Assembly (NCBI RefSeq): GCF_008704395.1
Contig: NZ_CP023695.1
Location: 2,418,001-2,482,000, forward strand
DNA length: 64,000 nt
Origin: Streptomyces alboniger
Lineage (GTDB): Bacteria; Actinomycetota; Actinomycetes; Streptomycetales; Streptomycetaceae
Direction: 5' to 3'
This document shows, piece after piece, positions 36,101 to 43,214 of this stretch (its first letter is position 1; each line of letters starts with the position of its first letter). Below the pieces are notes generated by a model. The model was given only the letters and a program-made list of their open reading frames with translations. It ran no database searches and was not told the DNA's origin. Both the position numbers and the translations under genes were made by a program.

Positions 36101-37446
36101 TCAAGTGGCCGGACAAGAAGCCGGTGGGCGAGATCGTGCTGCCCGCCGCGGGCGGTCTGTCCACCCGCCCCGAGAAGATCGAGATCAGCTCGCCGGACGG
36201 CGCGGCGACCGCGAGCGTCGACGAGAACGGCATCGCGCGCTTCACTCCGATCACCACGGACCAGCTGGACATCACCATCACCAAGACGGCGCCGCTGACG
36301 GTCCACAACCCGGTGGCGGACGACAACCTCCAGCTGCCGGTGGGCCTCACCGAGGTCTACGTCCCGGCCCTCGACGAGTACCGCACGCCGCAGCCCGACG
36401 CGTCGGAGCGCTTCTCCCTGCCCTGTGGCCAGGGCCCGGCGATGTCGATCGACGGCGAGCTGTACGAGACGAGCGCCAAGGGCAAGGTCCGTGACCTCAC
36501 CGAGCGCAGGCCGGTCGAGATCAGCCTGTGCCAGCGCGGTGCGAAGGACACGGCGGTACGCCTGGACGCGGGAGCGCACAGCGTCGAGACCGGGGACGCG
36601 GGTCCGCTCGCCGTCATGGACGCCTCGCTCACCCGGGGCACTCCCGGCGAGCTGGACAGGACAGCCCGTGAGCTGAAGATCAAGGACTGGCTCGGCGACC
36701 GCCGCGAGGTGAGCGTCGGTGCGGGAGCGGCCTCGTACCTGACGACGTACGAGAACGTGAACGACGGCTGGAAGGCGACCCTCAACGGCAAGGAGCTGAC
36801 CTCGCTGCGGCTCGACGGCTGGCAGCAGGGCTGGCTCGTGCCCAAGGGCGAGGGCGGCACGGTGAAGCTCAGCTACGAGCCGTCGCAGACGTACGAGATC
36901 GGGCTGATCCTGGCCGGTGTCGGCGTCCTCGCGCTGGTCGGGCTGGTCCTCGTCCGGCGCCGCGAGCCCAACACGGACGCGCTGACCCCGGCGCCTCCCG
37001 CCCCGGGTCCGATCCTCGGCACGGTGGCGCTGACGCTGGTGGCCGTGGTCATCGCGGGCCCGTTCGCCCTGCTCGTCCCCGCCCTCGCGCTGCTGGCCTG
37101 GTGGCGGCACGCGCTCCTGGTGCCGATCGCGTTCGCGGCGATGGCGGGCGCGGGCGTCGCGGCGGCGATCGGCGCCGGGGAAGCCGTCGGCGCCGAGCGG
37201 GGCGCCTTCGGTCCGGTGGCCCAACTCCTCGCGCTCATCGCGCTGTTCGCGGCGCTGGTGACCGTGCGGGAGCGTTCCGCACGGGCGGAGACCGCCGATA
37301 CGTTGGTGTACGGGCCGGGCGGCGGTGCCGCTCCGGGGCAGCCGGCGTATCCCCCGGCGCCGCCCGGGGCCGGCCCCACGGTCTCGGCCCGGGGCCCCGA
37401 GGCGGGGCAGGCGCCGCCCACGACCGGAGAAGGCACGCAGCGATGA
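33160..37446 (+). CDS. AftD-like alpha-(1->3)-arabinofuranosyltransferase (GT-C, DUF3367)
   Basis: This 1428-residue membrane protein has the architecture of mycobacterial AftD. It has a GT-C N-terminal half with about a dozen membrane segments (from LGFWAVVFVLFLAVKPG onward), including an early acidic DTK loop, where the catalytic Asp of GT-C enzymes lies. A long exported region contains two F5/8-type-C-like carbohydrate modules (about 720-800 and 940-1030), and hydrophobic segments follow near 1245-1350. The known family uses decaprenyl-phospho-arabinose to branch arabinan; Streptomyces lacks mycobacterial arabinogalactan, so acceptor and sugar are unknown. ATG 33160 overlaps the previous stop (ATGA). 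Confidence 0.9.
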   Translation: MTTVQAPPPASVRPTTDAPEPSRGPRSRRWLLGFWAVVFVLFLAVKPGRMTFDTKLGVTVDPWQFLSDLGQLWHDRGGFGGIQDQYVGYAFPMLPFYGLADLVRLPVWFAERLWLSLIVAVAFWGALRLAERLGIGSRHSRLLGAVVYALWPTFTVVVGSTSAAALPGAFLPWVLLPLTNERISARLAACRSALIIPFMGGVNAAATLASLLPVALFLLSRPNGPRKRKLITWWVPGVILATAWWIVPLLMLGIHGENFLPYVENSATTTGTMSATETLRGAGNWVAYLNFGEAWLPAGWTVATAVVTVVCSALAAALGLAGLARRDLPERRWLVLTVLSVVLITLAGYGGAFGAPFHETVQSWLNGGLVPFRNIYKFQTGLALALAFGLMHVAGVAAQARGARPVRGRRYAPLIAAVLVLPGLAWPYLNGSILQPGSFQKLPTYWQTTANWLEKYSPDSRALVVPATAHGIYTWGSPIDQPLDVLAESRWAQRDYVPFGTPGNRRAMDAVEQALMTGGEVPGLSDYLTRAGLYYVVVRNDLDPDQVGHVPTSTVKRTLEESGFSRVTGFGPKTTGGTIPDDTPLQVEGLYPRDRAVEIYAPGEDAERPGQAGLKPVSNTAVVSGGPESLLPLSADPSMRDRPAVLTGDNHPGVGTPGLQAVGDGLRRADTRFGLVNSNTSYTYGPDERNAPDAVQDPGKKPHQILPTDGVEHQTTAELRGAKSVSASSYGNWLFHLPQYDPVNAFDGDPATAWAEGGSGGADGEWIKADFNSEITVPSSFRITPLPQDGVRAAPTRVRVETERGSVTSSLQPDGTPQRVKARAGATDWIKITIVDTQEARPGLTGAGFSEITLPEVRVTKLLQLPKDAEKASGAEATTYSLHRSSDPNALSPVNAEAGLHRRFTTTGSGEYEVKASAVAVPGSALDELLYKVAPEQKQQIIATADSTARLGRGLSPRNLTDGDLTTAWIAGTDNRPVVRLKWPDKKPVGEIVLPAAGGLSTRPEKIEISSPDGAATASVDENGIARFTPITTDQLDITITKTAPLTVHNPVADDNLQLPVGLTEVYVPALDEYRTPQPDASERFSLPCGQGPAMSIDGELYETSAKGKVRDLTERRPVEISLCQRGAKDTAVRLDAGAHSVETGDAGPLAVMDASLTRGTPGELDRTARELKIKDWLGDRREVSVGAGAASYLTTYENVNDGWKATLNGKELTSLRLDGWQQGWLVPKGEGGTVKLSYEPSQTYEIGLILAGVGVLALVGLVLVRRREPNTDALTPAPPAPGPILGTVALTLVAVVIAGPFALLVPALALLAWWRHALLVPIAFAAMAGAGVAAAIGAGEAVGAERGAFGPVAQLLALIALFAALVTVRERSARAETADTLVYGPGGGAAPGQPAYPPAPPGAGPTVSARGPEAGQAPPTTGEGTQR

Positions 37447-38873
37447 CCGCACTGGAACACCCGGCACGGCGTGCGGACGGCCCCGGCCGGCCGCCCGCGC
37501 GCGTGCCGTTCCCCGTCGTCGACGAGGTCTCCCGGCACTGCCTCCAGGAGGAGGAGCCGGAGACCGTGCACATCGAGGTGCACCTGCCGGGCACCCCGGA
37601 CCCGGCCCGGCTGCGGGCCGCGTTCCACGAGGCCCTGCGCCGCCACCCCCGCATCCTGATGCGGGAGGCGCGGGGCCCGTGGTACCGCCGCCGCTACGAG
37701 TGGGAACTGACCGCGGACGCCGACGCGGAGGTGGTGACGTTCCCGGCCCCGGAGCGGGACGCCCTCAAGCGGGCCCGCGAAAGAGCACTCGCCGAGGCGC
37801 CGCCCCTCACGTCCTCGCCGCCGATCCGCCTGGAGGTGGTGTCGGCCGGGTCCGACGCCGCCTCCGGGCGGGGTGAGGACACGCCCGAGGACCCGCCCGC
37901 CGACGGGGACGCCCCCGTCGGCCCCGGCACCGTCCTGTTCCTGACCATCAACCACACCGCCCTCGACGGCCCCGCCTGCCTCCGCGTGCTCGCGACCGCC
38001 GCCGAGATCTACGGGGGACGGGACAACTCCCCCGCCGCGCCGCCCACCCGTACGCCGGACACCGCCGGAGCCGTCCCCCAGCCCCCGGCAGACGCGCCCT
38101 CCGGGTGGGCGCCCCCGGCCCGGGTGGCGAAGGGGTCGCCCGAGCCCTCCCCGGGCAACGGCATGCTGGTCGCGGAGCTGCCCGTGCCGCGGCGCCCCAA
38201 GGGGTCGCCGTTCACCGTGAACGACCAGCTCATGGTGGCGACCGCGCTGATGATCGCCCACTGGAACCGCGAACACGGCGACCGGCCGCGCCCCTTGCGC
38301 ATCACGATGCCGGTGGACGACCGGCCCCGCGACGCGACCATGCCGATCGGCAACGGCACGCGGTTGGTCGAAGTTCCGTTCGCGGCCGGCGAGTTGGCCC
38401 ACCGCGACTGGACTCCGGACGCGATCCGCGATCTGCTGCGCCGCACCTCCGACCGCACCCGCGCCCTCAAGGCCCTGGCCCGGCCCCAACTGGGCCACGG
38501 CGCGGCCCTGTTGACCGCGCCGGTGCTCCCGGTGACCCTCAGGGCGGCCGTCACGCGCGGCCTGCGCCGCGCCGCCGCGCCCTGGACGTCGACCACGCTC
38601 CTGAGCAACATCGGCCGCATCCCGTACGCCCTGGACTTCGGCGACGCGGGCCGCGCGCACGCCGTGTGGTTCTCCGCCCCGGCCCGCCTGCCGCGCGGCC
38701 TCACCGTGACCACCGCGTCCACGGCGGGCCGCCTGCACCTCGCCCTGCGCTGGTCGAAGACGCTGCTGAGCCACGGGGACGGGGCCCACCTGCGGGACCT
38801 GTTCGAGCACTATCTGCACGCCACGGAACACACGGAACACACCGAGACCGAGGAGAGGGGGCGGGCCCAGTGA
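37443..38873 (+). CDS. Condensation-domain acyltransferase (PapA-like) with NHxxxDG motif
   Basis: This 476-residue protein follows the condensation/WES/PapA acyltransferase fold: an N-terminal half with HIEVHLPGTPDPARLRAAFHEALRRHP, the core motif at residues 170-176 as Asn-His-Thr-Ala-Leu-Asp-Gly, and a C-terminal DFGDAG that matches the DFGWG position. The family motif is HHxxxDG; the catalytic second His171 is kept, the first is Asn. PapA enzymes esterify sugars with long acyl chains. Start ATG 37443 overlaps the AftD-like stop (ATGA). The segment 199-225 is Pro-rich and probably disordered. Confidence 0.85.
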   Translation: MTALEHPARRADGPGRPPARVPFPVVDEVSRHCLQEEEPETVHIEVHLPGTPDPARLRAAFHEALRRHPRILMREARGPWYRRRYEWELTADADAEVVTFPAPERDALKRARERALAEAPPLTSSPPIRLEVVSAGSDAASGRGEDTPEDPPADGDAPVGPGTVLFLTINHTALDGPACLRVLATAAEIYGGRDNSPAAPPTRTPDTAGAVPQPPADAPSGWAPPARVAKGSPEPSPGNGMLVAELPVPRRPKGSPFTVNDQLMVATALMIAHWNREHGDRPRPLRITMPVDDRPRDATMPIGNGTRLVEVPFAAGELAHRDWTPDAIRDLLRRTSDRTRALKALARPQLGHGAALLTAPVLPVTLRAAVTRGLRRAAAPWTSTTLLSNIGRIPYALDFGDAGRAHAVWFSAPARLPRGLTVTTASTAGRLHLALRWSKTLLSHGDGAHLRDLFEHYLHATEHTEHTETEERGRAQ

Positions 38874-39607
38874 CCACCACGACCGACAAGCCCCCGGCCG
38901 GGCTCCGCGACTTCTACGAGAACCCGGCCGTCCCGGTGGCGTCCGGCGACGCCCGCAGCCTGCGCCAGGCCCGCATCCTCGCCGACGCCCTCGGCCCCGC
39001 CACGGCCGGCGCCGCCACGGTCCTCGACATCGGCTGCGGCGACGGCTCCGCCGCCGCGACCGCGGCACCGCTCCTGGCGGGCCACCGCGTCATCGGCGTC
39101 GACTGGTCGCAGGACGCCCTCAAGCGCGCCCACGCCCACCTGCCCTACGTCGTACGCGGTGAACTCACCGACGGCGGGCTGCCGTTCGCCGACAAGACGG
39201 CCGACGCCGTGCTGTTCAGCGAGGTCATCGAGCACCTGGTGGACCCGGACAGCGCGCTGGACGAGCTGAGAAGGGTCCTCAGGCCTGGGGGGCACCTCAT
39301 GCTGTCCACCCCCAACCTCGCGGCCTGGTACAACCGCGGCCTGCTCCTCGCCGGGGTGCAGCCGGTCTTCTCCGAGGTGAGCCTGCGCGGCATCCACGGC
39401 CGCCCCGGCAAGGAGGTCGTGGGCCACCTGCGGCTCTACACCGCCCGCGCCCTGCGGGAGTTCGTCGCGGCGAGCGGCTTCACGGTCGTAGGCCTGTCAG
39501 GTGCGCCCTTCCACGGCGTGCCGCGCCCGCTGCGGGCCCTGGACCGGCTCGCCTGCGCCGTGCCGAGCGCCTCCTCCATCCTGCTGCTGCACGCCCGAAG
39601 GACTTGA
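38870..39607 (+). CDS. Class I SAM-dependent methyltransferase
   Basis: This 245-residue protein has motif I VLDIGCGDGSAAATAA (about 52-67), IGVDWSQDAL, and the FSEVIEHLVDPDSALDELRRVLRPGGHLMLSTPN block of UbiE/COQ5-like methyltransferases, which act on lipid or sugar intermediates. The GTG start overlaps the preceding stop (GTGA). It is the second methyltransferase of the glycan gene run and is not closely similar to the first. Confidence 0.9.
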   Translation: MTTTTDKPPAGLRDFYENPAVPVASGDARSLRQARILADALGPATAGAATVLDIGCGDGSAAATAAPLLAGHRVIGVDWSQDALKRAHAHLPYVVRGELTDGGLPFADKTADAVLFSEVIEHLVDPDSALDELRRVLRPGGHLMLSTPNLAAWYNRGLLLAGVQPVFSEVSLRGIHGRPGKEVVGHLRLYTARALREFVAASGFTVVGLSGAPFHGVPRPLRALDRLACAVPSASSILLLHARRT

Positions 39608-39612
39608 GTCCC

Positions 39613-40533
39613 ATGTGGTGGGGTGTGGCCGCGGCGCTGCTCGCGAACGTGCTCTACAGCACCGGGTTCGTCCTGGAGAAGCGGGCGCTGAGCGCCATGC
39701 CGTCGGTCAGCGTCCGCAACCCCGCGCGGCTGCTGCGGCTGGTGCTCGGCAGCCCGCTGTGGATCGGCGGCTCGCTCGCCCTCGCGGCGGGCTTCGGCGC
39801 CCAGCTCGCGGTGTACCGGACGCTGCCGATCGCCGCCGCGCAGGGCATCTTCGTCTCGGGCCTCGTCCTTCTTCTGCTGCTGTCCTCGGTCCTGCTCGGC
39901 GAGCAAACCTCGGGCCGTGAGCGGTACGCGGTCGCCGCGATCCTGCTCGCGCTGCTCATGGTCGTGCTGTCGCTGAACGAGCAGAACGACACGGTGAGCC
40001 GCGGCGCGCCCGTGCCGCTGGTCCTCACGGTCTGTCTGCCGTCGCTCGCCGCGGGCGTCTGGCTGTACAGCGCCGCCGAGCGCCGGGCCAAGCACCGCCA
40101 TCGCCTGCCGTCGGCCGGCGTCGAGTACGGCGTCGCCGTGGGCCTGCTGTACGGCGTGAGTTCGCTGGCCATCAAGGGCGTCTCCAGCCATCTGACGACC
40201 CAGGGCATCGGCGGTGCGCTGGTGGACCTGCTGCGCTCGCCGTACCCGTATCTGCTCCTGTTCACCGGTGCGTTCGGCCTGGTCATGTCGCAGGCCGCGC
40301 TCCAGCGCTGCCGGGCCTCGCTGATCGTTCCCGTGTGTACGACGGTGACCGCCCTGTTCACCGCGGTGCTCGGGACGCTGGCGTTCGGCGAGGCGCTGCC
40401 GGACGAGCCGGTGCGCCTCGCGCTGCGCATCGCGGGCACCGTGCTCGCCGTGTCCGTACTGCTCGCCATGCCGAAGCACGACGGACCGTCACCCCGATCC
40501 ACCCCACCCCCCAAGGAGTTGACAAGCGGATGA
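39613..40533 (+). CDS. EamA/DMT-like 9- or 10-segment membrane transporter
   Basis: This 306-residue protein is almost entirely membrane helices, arranged as two halves in the DMT pattern, with LYSTGFVLEKRALSAMP at the start and GLVMSQAALQRCRASLIVPVCTTVTALFTAVLGTLAFGEAL near the end. DMT proteins move small molecules, and some flip lipid-linked sugars (for example ArnE/F). In this setting, flipping a glycan precursor is a fair inference. I use ATG 39613, 10 bases after GAAGGA; TTG 39604 lies too near that site. Its stop overlaps the next start (ATGA). Confidence 0.85.
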   Translation: MWWGVAAALLANVLYSTGFVLEKRALSAMPSVSVRNPARLLRLVLGSPLWIGGSLALAAGFGAQLAVYRTLPIAAAQGIFVSGLVLLLLLSSVLLGEQTSGRERYAVAAILLALLMVVLSLNEQNDTVSRGAPVPLVLTVCLPSLAAGVWLYSAAERRAKHRHRLPSAGVEYGVAVGLLYGVSSLAIKGVSSHLTTQGIGGALVDLLRSPYPYLLLFTGAFGLVMSQAALQRCRASLIVPVCTTVTALFTAVLGTLAFGEALPDEPVRLALRIAGTVLAVSVLLAMPKHDGPSPRSTPPPKELTSG

Positions 40534-40757
40534 ACCCCGACGACCCGCTGCTGAGGATCCTCGCCTGCCCGCTCGACAAGGGCCCGCTGCACCTGCTCGC
40601 CCCGGCGGACCCCCTCGTCCCGGACGAGGCGCTCTACAACCCGCGCCTGCGCCGCCGCTACCCGGTCATCGACGGCATCCCGCAGCTGCTGCCCTCCTCC
40701 GGCGAGCAGGTCCCGGAGGACGAGCACGAGCAGCTGCTCAAGCGGATATCCCCGTGA
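40530..40757 (+). CDS. Trm112-like small protein
   Basis: This 75-residue protein matches the Trm112/YcaR family in LLRILACPLDKGPL at the start and RRRYPVIDGIPQLLP at the end. The family's CPxC zinc pair is reduced to a single cysteine (CPLD), so zinc binding is doubtful. Trm112 proteins activate and stabilise SAM methyltransferases, and this gene lies between two methyltransferase genes in a coupled run. A partner role for one of them is a specific, testable idea. ATG 40530 overlaps the upstream stop (ATGA). Confidence 0.82.
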   Translation: MNPDDPLLRILACPLDKGPLHLLAPADPLVPDEALYNPRLRRRYPVIDGIPQLLPSSGEQVPEDEHEQLLKRISP

Positions 40758-40770
40758 CGGGGGGCCGCCG

Positions 40771-41574
40771 ATGACGCTCGCCGCGCGCCTCGCGCCCTAT
40801 GTCCCCGACCGCCTCATCGCCTCGCTGGCCCGGCTGGTCTATCCGCGCTTCGAACCGGAGCTGGCCCGGCTCGCCGACCTCTGCCCGCCGGGCTGCGCCA
40901 CCGCCGTGGACGTCGGCGGCTGGTACGGCCCCTGGTCGCGCCGCCTCGCCTCGCGCGCGCGCCGCGTGGTGACCGTCGAACCGGTGCCGCACCTGGCCCG
41001 GCTGCTCGACGCCAGCACCCCCGGCAACGTCCGCGTCATCCAGGCCGCGGCCACCGACCGGCCCGGCACGGCCCGGCTCTGGCTGCCGCACGGGGACAAC
41101 GGCGAGCGGGGCGTGTCGTCCCTGATCCGCCGCGACATCCACGCCACCGCCGTCGACGTGCCGTGCCTGACGCTGGACGGGCTCGGGCTGCGGGACGTCC
41201 ACTTCGTCAAGATCGACGTGGACGGCAACGAGCTGCCGGTGCTGCGCGGCGCGCGGGAGCTGATCACCCGCGACCATCCGGCGATCTTCATCGAGCTGGA
41301 GTCCCGCATCCAGCCGATCGCCCCGATCGTGGACCTCCTCACCCGCCACCACGGCTACCGGGGCTGGGTGCTGCCGCACGACACCTGGCTGCCGCTCGCC
41401 GCCTTCGACCTGGAGGCGCACCAGCGCGCCACCTCGTACGTCGTCTCGCAGGGGCTGCTGCGCCGGGTCCTCACGCCCCGGCGCCCCCGGTACGTCAACT
41501 CGGTGCTGTTCCTTCCGGAAGGCCGCCGCCCCGGGGCGCCCGTGGTGCGCGACGATGGAGCACATGCCCGCTAG
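40771..41574 (+). CDS. FkbM family methyltransferase
   Basis: This 267-residue protein has the FkbM fold: AVDVGGWYGPWSRRLASRARRVVTVEPVP (SAM site, about 45-73), IQAAATDRPGTARLW, and the HFVKIDVDGNELPVLRGARELI block. FkbM-type enzymes make O-methyl ethers on sugars and polyketides. It starts 13 bases after the Trm112-like stop and is the third methyltransferase in the run, so O-methylation of the surface glycan is the likely theme. The 3' end overlaps the next gene by 20 bp. Confidence 0.9.
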   Translation: MTLAARLAPYVPDRLIASLARLVYPRFEPELARLADLCPPGCATAVDVGGWYGPWSRRLASRARRVVTVEPVPHLARLLDASTPGNVRVIQAAATDRPGTARLWLPHGDNGERGVSSLIRRDIHATAVDVPCLTLDGLGLRDVHFVKIDVDGNELPVLRGARELITRDHPAIFIELESRIQPIAPIVDLLTRHHGYRGWVLPHDTWLPLAAFDLEAHQRATSYVVSQGLLRRVLTPRRPRYVNSVLFLPEGRRPGAPVVRDDGAHAR

Positions 41575-42172
41575 CCCTTCCGCCGCCCCGTTCACCCCGC
41601 TGGACTTCCAGCTGGTGCTGCTGCGCCGCATGGCCGACCACAACGCCGACCTGGTGGAGGACGCCCGCCGTGCGCTGGGCGCCTCCCTCGCTCAGATGCG
41701 GGAGGCCAACCGCCGGTGGCAGGCGATGACCCGCGGCGCGCGCTCCCGGGGCGCCGCGGCGCGCTACCGCTCCGTCCTCGGCGCCCCCGAGTCGACCACC
41801 CGCCGGACGATCGGCGACCTGGAGTGCGAGGCGCTGGCCTGGCCGGTGCCGCTCTGGCCGGACCTGCGCTTCGAGGTGCTGCTCGCGCCGAACGGGGCCG
41901 TGTGGAACGAGTGGCTGGTGCGCGCGCCGGGGGCCGGTGGCCCCGCACTCCGTACGCTCGACGACCTCGCCCCCTGGTCGTGCACGGTCGACGAGGCGGC
42001 GCGCGCCTTCGCCCCGGCGAGGCCCATGGAGGGGACGGCGCCGACCCGGTGGCGGCTCGCGTTCACCGCGCCGGACGCGGCCGGGCAACGGCGGAGCTGT
42101 GTCGCGGAGTTCACATGGGGACTGCTGCAACGGGTCTCGCTCGGGTACTCCGGAGCTATGCCGCCGCCTTGA
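41555..42172 (+). CDS. Hypothetical protein at the end of the glycan gene run
   Basis: I do not recognise this 205-residue protein. It is soluble, with an N-terminal helical region (FQLVLLRRMADHNADLVEDARRALG...) and a mixed C-terminal half containing WPDLRFEVLLAPNGAVWNEWLV and WRLAFTAPDAAG. No signal peptide or membrane segment is seen. It overlaps the FkbM gene by 20 bp in another frame and so is probably translated from the same mRNA; codon use matches its neighbours. It converges with the ATP-grasp gene and overlaps it by 17 bp. ATG 41564 is an alternative start. Confidence 0.7.
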   Translation: MEHMPASPSAAPFTPLDFQLVLLRRMADHNADLVEDARRALGASLAQMREANRRWQAMTRGARSRGAAARYRSVLGAPESTTRRTIGDLECEALAWPVPLWPDLRFEVLLAPNGAVWNEWLVRAPGAGGPALRTLDDLAPWSCTVDEAARAFAPARPMEGTAPTRWRLAFTAPDAAGQRRSCVAEFTWGLLQRVSLGYSGAMPPP

Positions 42173-43034
42173 GGATCAGCTCCGTGACGCGACTCAGGGA
42201 GTCGGAGCCGGGGTGCACGGCGAAGAAGAGGTTGGGCTCGACGAGTTCCAGTTCCATGACGAGCGGGCCGCCCTCGGGGCCGTCCACGAGGTCCACGCGC
42301 GCGTAGAGCAGTTCGGGCGAGCCGGGTATGGCCGCCAACGCCCGCTCGGCGACGTCGAGTTCCGCCTCGGTCGGCCGCCAGGGGCGCAGGTCGGGGTGGG
42401 GCATCTTGACGGCGTCGTAGGCCGTGCCCGGTTCGAGCACCGCACCCTTCTGCACGGCGTGCAGGAACTGTCCGCCGAAGTAGACGAGGGCGCGCTCGCC
42501 GGTGACGTCGATGTGCCGCAGATAGGGCTGCACCATGGCGGTGAACCCCTCCTCGTGCATGCGCTCGATCTGGGCGAGGGCGGCGGTACGCTCGTCGGCG
42601 CGATAGCGGGCGGCGTACCGCGCCCCTGCCCCGGAGGACGGCTTGACCACGAACTCACTCTCCGCGTAAGGCAGTTCGGGGCTCGTGCCGGGCGGGCAGT
42701 AGGACGTCGGCACGGTGGGGACGCCCGCGGCGGCCAGCTCGCCCAGATACCGCTTGTCGGTGTTCCAGCGCACGACGTCCGCCGGGTTGGCGAGCCGCGT
42801 GAGGCGGGCGCACCGCTCGGCCCACGCCACGTACTCGACGGTGCGCCAGCTGTAGTCCCACGTGGACCGGATCACGGCGAGGTCGAACCCGGCCCAGTCG
42901 ACGTCCCGGTCGTCCCAGCCGACCACGTGGACGTCGGCTCCCGCCGCGCCGAGGGCCCGCGCCAGGACCGGCAGGTCGTGGTCGTACTCCGGCTGCGGCC
43001 GACGGGTGACCAGGGCTATGCGGGGGCTGAGCAC
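42156..43034 (-). CDS. ATP-grasp family ligase
   Basis: This 292-residue protein has an ATP-grasp layout: a pre-ATP domain (ALVTRRPQPEYDHDLP, DLAVIRSTWDYSWR), FVVKPSSGAGARYAARY for the phosphate-binding lysine loop, and LLYARVDLVDGPEGGPLVMELELVEPNLFF carrying the metal-binding acidic residues (Asp, Glu and Asn). The family makes an amide or ester bond through an acyl phosphate; the substrates here are unknown. Start GTG 43034 has GAGGAG upstream. Glutathione synthase/RimK-type proteins share this core. Confidence 0.88.
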   Translation of the reverse strand: MLSPRIALVTRRPQPEYDHDLPVLARALGAAGADVHVVGWDDRDVDWAGFDLAVIRSTWDYSWRTVEYVAWAERCARLTRLANPADVVRWNTDKRYLGELAAAGVPTVPTSYCPPGTSPELPYAESEFVVKPSSGAGARYAARYRADERTAALAQIERMHEEGFTAMVQPYLRHIDVTGERALVYFGGQFLHAVQKGAVLEPGTAYDAVKMPHPDLRPWRPTEAELDVAERALAAIPGSPELLYARVDLVDGPEGGPLVMELELVEPNLFFAVHPGSDSLSRVTELILKAAA

Positions 43035-43192
43035 GGGGGCTCCTCTTCGTACACGGCGGGGGCTCCTCTTCGAACACGGTCGGGTCCGGCCGGGGCCGGT
43101 CGGGCCCCCGCAGGCTAACAACCACCGCGGGACCGGCCCGGAGGGCGACGAGGTGATCCCGGGCCCCGCTCCCGCCCATGTTCGGTCCTCCC

Positions 43193-43206
43193 AACATCTG
43201 CTTATG
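43193..43206 (+). promoter_or_regulatory. Candidate LysR binding site, copy 1
   Basis: AACATCTGCTTATG lies immediately upstream of the LysR gene. A sequence differing at a single base (AACTTCTGCTTATG) lies in the opposite orientation before the cysteine dioxygenase gene at 44160-44173. Placement 9 bases before the GTG start suggests autoregulation. Confidence 0.6.
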
Positions 43207-43214
43207 ATTTGGCG

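Noticed and set aside
33067..37467. A 1466-codon open frame on the minus strand opposite the AftD-like gene
   Set aside because: It mirrors the codon bias of the plus-strand gene, has no recognisable domain and is rich in Arg/Gly/Val, as expected for an antisense shadow in high-GC DNA.
37443..38873. Non-ribosomal peptide biosynthetic cluster suggested by a condensation domain
   Set aside because: There is no adenylation or carrier domain nearby; the neighbours are glycan enzymes.
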